Shown piece by piece: positions 5,519-8,338 of a DNA stretch of 8,338 nt (positions within the stretch are counted from its first letter, which is position 1; each line of letters starts with the position of its first letter). This DNA comes from DASPXY01 sp038227745 (GTDB lineage: Bacteria > Planctomycetota > Planctomycetia > Gemmatales > Gemmataceae): assembly GCA_038227745.1 (NCBI GenBank), contig JBBRPS010000465.1, positions 1-8,338 on the forward strand, read 5' to 3'. The position numbers and the translations under genes were made by a program. Under the pieces are notes generated by a model that saw only the letters and a program-made list of their open reading frames with translations, made no database searches and was not told the DNA's origin.

Positions 5519-7009
5519 ATGTCGCGCGCGCAAACTGTCGCTCTGGCCCTCGCCGTCCTCGTTCTCGGCGGGCTGATCCTCTCGCTGCCCGGCCAGCCGG
5601 GGAAGGCCATGCTGTTGGTGACCCCCTCGAAACGCCCGACTGTGGGGGCGGACAGGAGGCTGAGTCCGCGGCTCAAGACTCTGGGGGCCCTCAGTGAGAC
5701 CGACGCCAGAGTCGTCGGTCAGACGCCGGCCGGCCAGATGGTCATTCAGGTGCCCCGCCCGCATCTGAAAGCCGCACGGGCGGCGCTGACCCGGGAAGGG
5801 GCGAACGTCAAGGAGACGACGAAGGACAGTCCGCGGCCGGCCCGCACCCTCCTCGTGCGGTACACCAACCCGAAGACGGCCCGGCGCGAACTGGAGGCGC
5901 TCGGCTACCGCATCCTCGAGGACTACGCGCCGGGCTCCTTTTTCCGCGTCGTGCCGAAGGAGGAGGGCGGGCTCCGGGCGGCCTCGGTCCGTGGCCTGCG
6001 CGAGCTCACGGGCGCCGACCATGTCGAGCTGGAGCGCCCCGTGCGCCTCCCGTCGTCCAGGCGGCCCGAGACGAAGTTGCCGAAGGAGGACACCGGCGGC
6101 ACGCCGAACGACGCCTACTGGGAGAAGCTGTGGGGGCTGCGCGCGATCAACGCGCCGAAGGCCTGGAAGAAACTCACCGAGGCCGAGGTCGTCGTCGCCG
6201 TCCTCGACACCGGCGTCGATTACCGGCACGAGGACCTCAAGGACAACATGTGGACGAACCCGAAGCCCGACCCGAAGAAAAAGGACGTCCACGGCTACGA
6301 CTTCCTCCTCGACACGGGCGACCCGAAGGACCAGAACGGCCACGGGACGCACTGCGCCGGGACGATCGGCGCCCGCGGGAACAACAAGAAGGGGGTGGTG
6401 GGCGTCAACTGGAAAGTCAAGATCATGGCCGTCCGCTTCCTCGACCGCACGGGCGTCGGCTCGAACACGCACGCGGTCATGGGCATCGACTACGCGCTGC
6501 GGCACGGCGCCCAGGTCATCAACGCCAGCTTCGCGGAGCTGGGGTACGATCAGCTGGTCTACGACGCCGTCAAGCGGGCGGCGGACAAGGGGGTCCTCTT
6601 CGTCGCCGCCGCGGGGAACGACGAGAACGACAACGACGACCTCAGCCTGCGCGAATATCCGGCCTCCTACCTCCTGCCGAACGTCCTGTCCGTCATGGCG
6701 GTGGACCGCAACGACCGCCGGGCCGCCTTCGCCGTGGGCGGCAGCGGGTTCGGCAAGGACTCGGTCCACGTCGCCGCGCCGGGGGTGGACATCCTCAGCT
6801 GCCAGCCCGGCAACAACTACGGCCTGGAGGAGGGCTCGTCGATGGCGGCGGCCCACGTGGCCGGGGCGGCGGCGCTGGTGTGGTCGCACCCGAAATACGC
6901 CGACCTCGGCTACCGGGGCATCCGCAAGTTGCTCCTCGACAATGCCCGCGTGGTCAAGGGCTTGAAGTGCCAGAGCGGCGTTCTGGACATCGGGTTCCTC
7001 AACGACTAG
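5519..7009 (+). CDS. Secreted S8 subtilisin-like serine protease B, atypical Ser loop
   Basis: This 496-residue preproprotease is a paralogue of protease A. Residues 1-24 form a signal peptide or anchor (SRAQTVALALAVLVLGGLIL). Residues about 30-190 are a propeptide with the same two beta-alpha-beta halves (about 73-99 and 110-145, the latter ending EDYAPGSFFRV). The catalytic domain has Asp230 (AVLDTGVDYRHEDL), His275 (GHGTHCAGT), oxyanion Asn367 (AAAGNDEN) and Ser441. The Ser loop, however, reads EGSSMAAAHVAG instead of GTSMATPHVAG: Thr to Ser before the nucleophile, Thr to Ala, and Ala445 at the position of the near-invariant Pro225 of subtilisin BPN'. The triad is intact, so activity is likely, but turnover or specificity may be altered. 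The protein stops right after IGFLND, without the tail seen in protease A. The PrcB-like gene is divergent upstream. Protease B may be co-transcribed with the membrane protein downstream, but a hairpin intervenes. Confidence 0.93.
   Translation: MSRAQTVALALAVLVLGGLILSLPGQPGKAMLLVTPSKRPTVGADRRLSPRLKTLGALSETDARVVGQTPAGQMVIQVPRPHLKAARAALTREGANVKETTKDSPRPARTLLVRYTNPKTARRELEALGYRILEDYAPGSFFRVVPKEEGGLRAASVRGLRELTGADHVELERPVRLPSSRRPETKLPKEDTGGTPNDAYWEKLWGLRAINAPKAWKKLTEAEVVVAVLDTGVDYRHEDLKDNMWTNPKPDPKKKDVHGYDFLLDTGDPKDQNGHGTHCAGTIGARGNNKKGVVGVNWKVKIMAVRFLDRTGVGSNTHAVMGIDYALRHGAQVINASFAELGYDQLVYDAVKRAADKGVLFVAAAGNDENDNDDLSLREYPASYLLPNVLSVMAVDRNDRRAAFAVGGSGFGKDSVHVAAPGVDILSCQPGNNYGLEEGSSMAAAHVAGAAALVWSHPKYADLGYRGIRKLLLDNARVVKGLKCQSGVLDIGFLND
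6210..6285 (+). repeat. 76-bp exact direct repeat, copy 2 (protease B)
   Basis: Identical to 3439-3514 in protease A. The two copies are 2771 bases apart in the same orientation, so recombination between them would delete the PrcB-like gene and create a hybrid protease. Confidence 0.9.
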
Positions 7010-7045
7010 CTTCGTTGTCGTGTGGTTTGCCAGGGGTTGGCGGCC

Positions 7046-7072
7046 CGACGTGGCACCCGGCCCGGGACGTCG
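7046..7072 (+). terminator. GC-rich hairpin after protease B, possible terminator or attenuator
   Basis: CGACGT (7046-7051) pairs with ACGTCG (7067-7072). Inside it CCCGG (7056-7060) pairs with CCGGG (7062-7066), with a four-base bulge on one arm and a loop too tight to close fully. It begins 37 bases after the protease B stop. No T-run follows, so it would be factor-dependent or only attenuating. Confidence 0.35.
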
Positions 7073-7099
7073 ATATTGTGGTGATTCTCTGGGGGAAAA

Positions 7100-8011
7100 A
7101 TGCCAAATTTTACTCAGTGGGCAGGGCCCGTCTGGTCAGGCGTGAGAGCGCACTGGGGTGTGATCGCCGCCGTACTCGTCTTGCTGCCGTTGGGGTACAC
7201 GATCGGCCAGTGGCGATCCTCCGTCCGGTTCCAGGAATCGGCCCTGGACGACAAGCCCCAGCAACTTTCGATCCTTACGGACCGAAGCACCGTGAAGCTG
7301 AGTTCGACTGGGAAACAGCCGATCCTCGCCATCGTGGGTCTCGTACTCGTTTCCGACTCCCCGGCGCCAGTGGGCAAACCGCAAGTATTCGATTCCGCTC
7401 GGGCCCTCGTTGAATTCCGACCGGCGAGGGAAGCGTTGCTGCTCGACCCCATCAACAACGTGCTCTATGAGGGGAAGGTGTCTCGCAACCTGTCGGCGGG
7501 GGGTGGGTACACGACGTTCACCTCGCAACTGAGCGAGGACCAGGCCGCGGAAGTCGTCATCAAGGACGACTTTTCCATCAGTTACAACGACACGCAAAAG
7601 ATCCCCTACGACAAGTTGCGCCAGATCAAACGAGAGCCTGGGAAATCTTACTGCTTTATCGAATCCGTCACGCTCACGTCAATCGCTTACCGGAAGTTTC
7701 GGAAAAGCACCTCGAAGTCGGAACTCAGCGGGATGGCCTTTAGTGCGAATGGGAACGTCTTCGTCTCGACGGAAGAGTTCGGATACGATGCCAAATTGAG
7801 CGTGGGTGCCTGGGACATTTCCTTGCTGTCTTCTACCACGGGGGCCCAGCAGCTGGACCCGGGGCATGCCGAAAGGCGGCGATTAGTCCGAAAGCAGGTG
7901 GAGAACAGGGGGCTCACGCACGAGGAGACGGGGCGGTTGCTCACGCTCCTGCGGCAGCAATCCAAGTCCGCGGTGAAGGCAGTTCACAACGCGACCATCG
8001 TCCTGAAGTGA
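7100..8011 (+). CDS. Hypothetical single-pass membrane protein
   Basis: The 303-residue protein starts at ATG 7100 behind a weak purine stretch (GGGGGA, 7091-7096). One hydrophobic segment at about residues 19-35 (WGVIAAVLVLLPLGYTI) is probably an uncleaved anchor. The remainder is soluble: a beta-rich region (about 50-250, with segments such as QPILAIVGLVLVSD and SYCFIESVTLTSIAYRKF) and a charged C-terminal helical region (from about 255, AERRRLVRKQVENRGLTHEE, then LLTLLRQQ). I recognise no domain. Third-position G/C preference is visibly weaker than in the proteases, which may mean a different history. It follows protease B by 90 bases on the same strand with a hairpin in between, so a functional link is possible but not shown. 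The protein is intact and the start is reasonable, as no upstream in-frame alternative looks better. Confidence 0.75.
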   Translation: MPNFTQWAGPVWSGVRAHWGVIAAVLVLLPLGYTIGQWRSSVRFQESALDDKPQQLSILTDRSTVKLSSTGKQPILAIVGLVLVSDSPAPVGKPQVFDSARALVEFRPAREALLLDPINNVLYEGKVSRNLSAGGGYTTFTSQLSEDQAAEVVIKDDFSISYNDTQKIPYDKLRQIKREPGKSYCFIESVTLTSIAYRKFRKSTSKSELSGMAFSANGNVFVSTEEFGYDAKLSVGAWDISLLSSTTGAQQLDPGHAERRRLVRKQVENRGLTHEETGRLLTLLRQQSKSAVKAVHNATIVLK

Positions 8012-8142
8012 ACCCGGATCGGGGCCTACGGCTCCCTCAGCTACGAAGGCGACAAAGGATTAGCCATGCGTTCATCGGGGGATAAGATCGTGATGGTAAC
8101 TGCCAGTACGGCCGCGGCAACGGTCTTGCGGTCGCGTGCCGC

Positions 8143-8337
8143 TCAGAAGTTCTCCAGGACCTCGCAGGTCAGGGCGTCGAAGGCGAACACCTTCGGCCCC
8201 TCGGCGAGCATCCGGCTGGTGACGTAGCACTCGGTGCAGGCGCTGGCCCCCAGGGTAAAGACGGCGCTCGCCATCTCCAGGGCCAGGGGCGGGGCGGCCG
8301 GGTGAGGGTGGAGTTCAAAGCCGTCGGACTTGAGGCG
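8143..8337 (-). CDS. Hypothetical protein, C-terminal part (5' end outside window)
   Basis: On the - strand the frame is open from the right edge to TGA at 8145-8143, giving 64 visible residues (RLKSDGFELHPHPAAPPLAL..., ending LTCEVLENF). Codons end almost always in G or C. The segment GASACTECYVTSRMLAEG holds a CxxC pair and another Cys lies near the end (TCEVL), so a metal or redox site is possible, but there are too few residues to decide. There is no membrane segment in the visible part. It converges with the membrane protein gene, with 131 bases between their ends. The gene is not recognised, and its start is not in the window. Confidence 0.65.
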   Translation of the reverse strand, partial: RLKSDGFELHPHPAAPPLALEMASAVFTLGASACTECYVTSRMLAEGPKVFAFDALTCEVLENF

Positions 8338-8338
8338 G

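Noticed and set aside
5195..6889. 564-codon open frame on the - strand opposite protease B
   Set aside because: It is antisense to a gene with an intact catalytic triad and propeptide. The product is Val/Arg/Asp-rich with repeated meaningless runs, as expected opposite high-GC coding DNA. A similar 334-codon frame opposite protease A (3129-4133) is rejected for the same reason.
8114..8142. GCGGCA/TGCCGC hairpin next to the end of the right-edge gene
   Set aside because: Only six base pairs with a 17-base loop and no T-run; expected often by chance in DNA this GC-rich.
1..8338. tRNA, rRNA, CRISPR array, transposase or integrase genes
   Set aside because: Looked for cloverleaf-like arms, regularly spaced repeats and characteristic protein motifs on both strands; none was found.

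Overview
The window is about two-thirds G+C, with strong G/C preference at third codon positions. It carries secreted subtilisin-type proteases with long propeptides, together with hypothetical proteins of a style I associate with large planctomycete genomes (Gemmataceae-like). That assignment is inference from composition and protein style; there is no rRNA, tRNA or other marker gene here.

Left part (1-1248, + strand): a compact run of three small genes of unknown function. The first is cut by the window edge (2-229). The second (266-590) reads sensibly only if one extra base near position 308 is skipped, so it is a frameshifted gene. The third (562-1248) overlaps the end of the second by 29 bases and encodes a basic, then alpha-helical protein. 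Next comes about 1 kb (1249-2247) with no intact gene. It holds a start-less fragment with coding-like composition (about 1605-1830) and an inverted repeat.

Central part (2248-7009): this is the interesting segment. A short ORF with a good ribosome binding site encodes a small protein with a collagen-like Gly-X-Y stretch. It is followed by two paralogous secreted S8 (subtilisin-like) serine proteases on the + strand, A (2754-4421) and B (5519-7009). Between them, on the - strand, lies a secreted protein with a PrcB C-terminal-type domain (4521-4967). In Treponema denticola, PrcB is the accessory protein of the subtilisin-like protease complex PrcB-PrcA-PrtP (dentilisin), so the three genes may form a protease/accessory-factor locus. 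A near-perfect 16-bp-arm hairpin separates the convergent ends of protease A and the PrcB-like gene.

The two proteases share blocks of near-identical DNA, including 76 identical bases around the catalytic Asp. Protease A has a canonical Ser motif. Protease B keeps Ser but has changed residues around it, including Ala where subtilisins have a near-invariant Pro (Pro225 of subtilisin BPN').

Right part (7010-8338): a possible hairpin terminator, then a one-pass membrane protein of unknown function (7100-8011, +), then the C-terminal end of a small Cys-containing hypothetical protein on the - strand (8143-8337) running off the window. No tRNA, rRNA, CRISPR array, transposase or integrase was seen.
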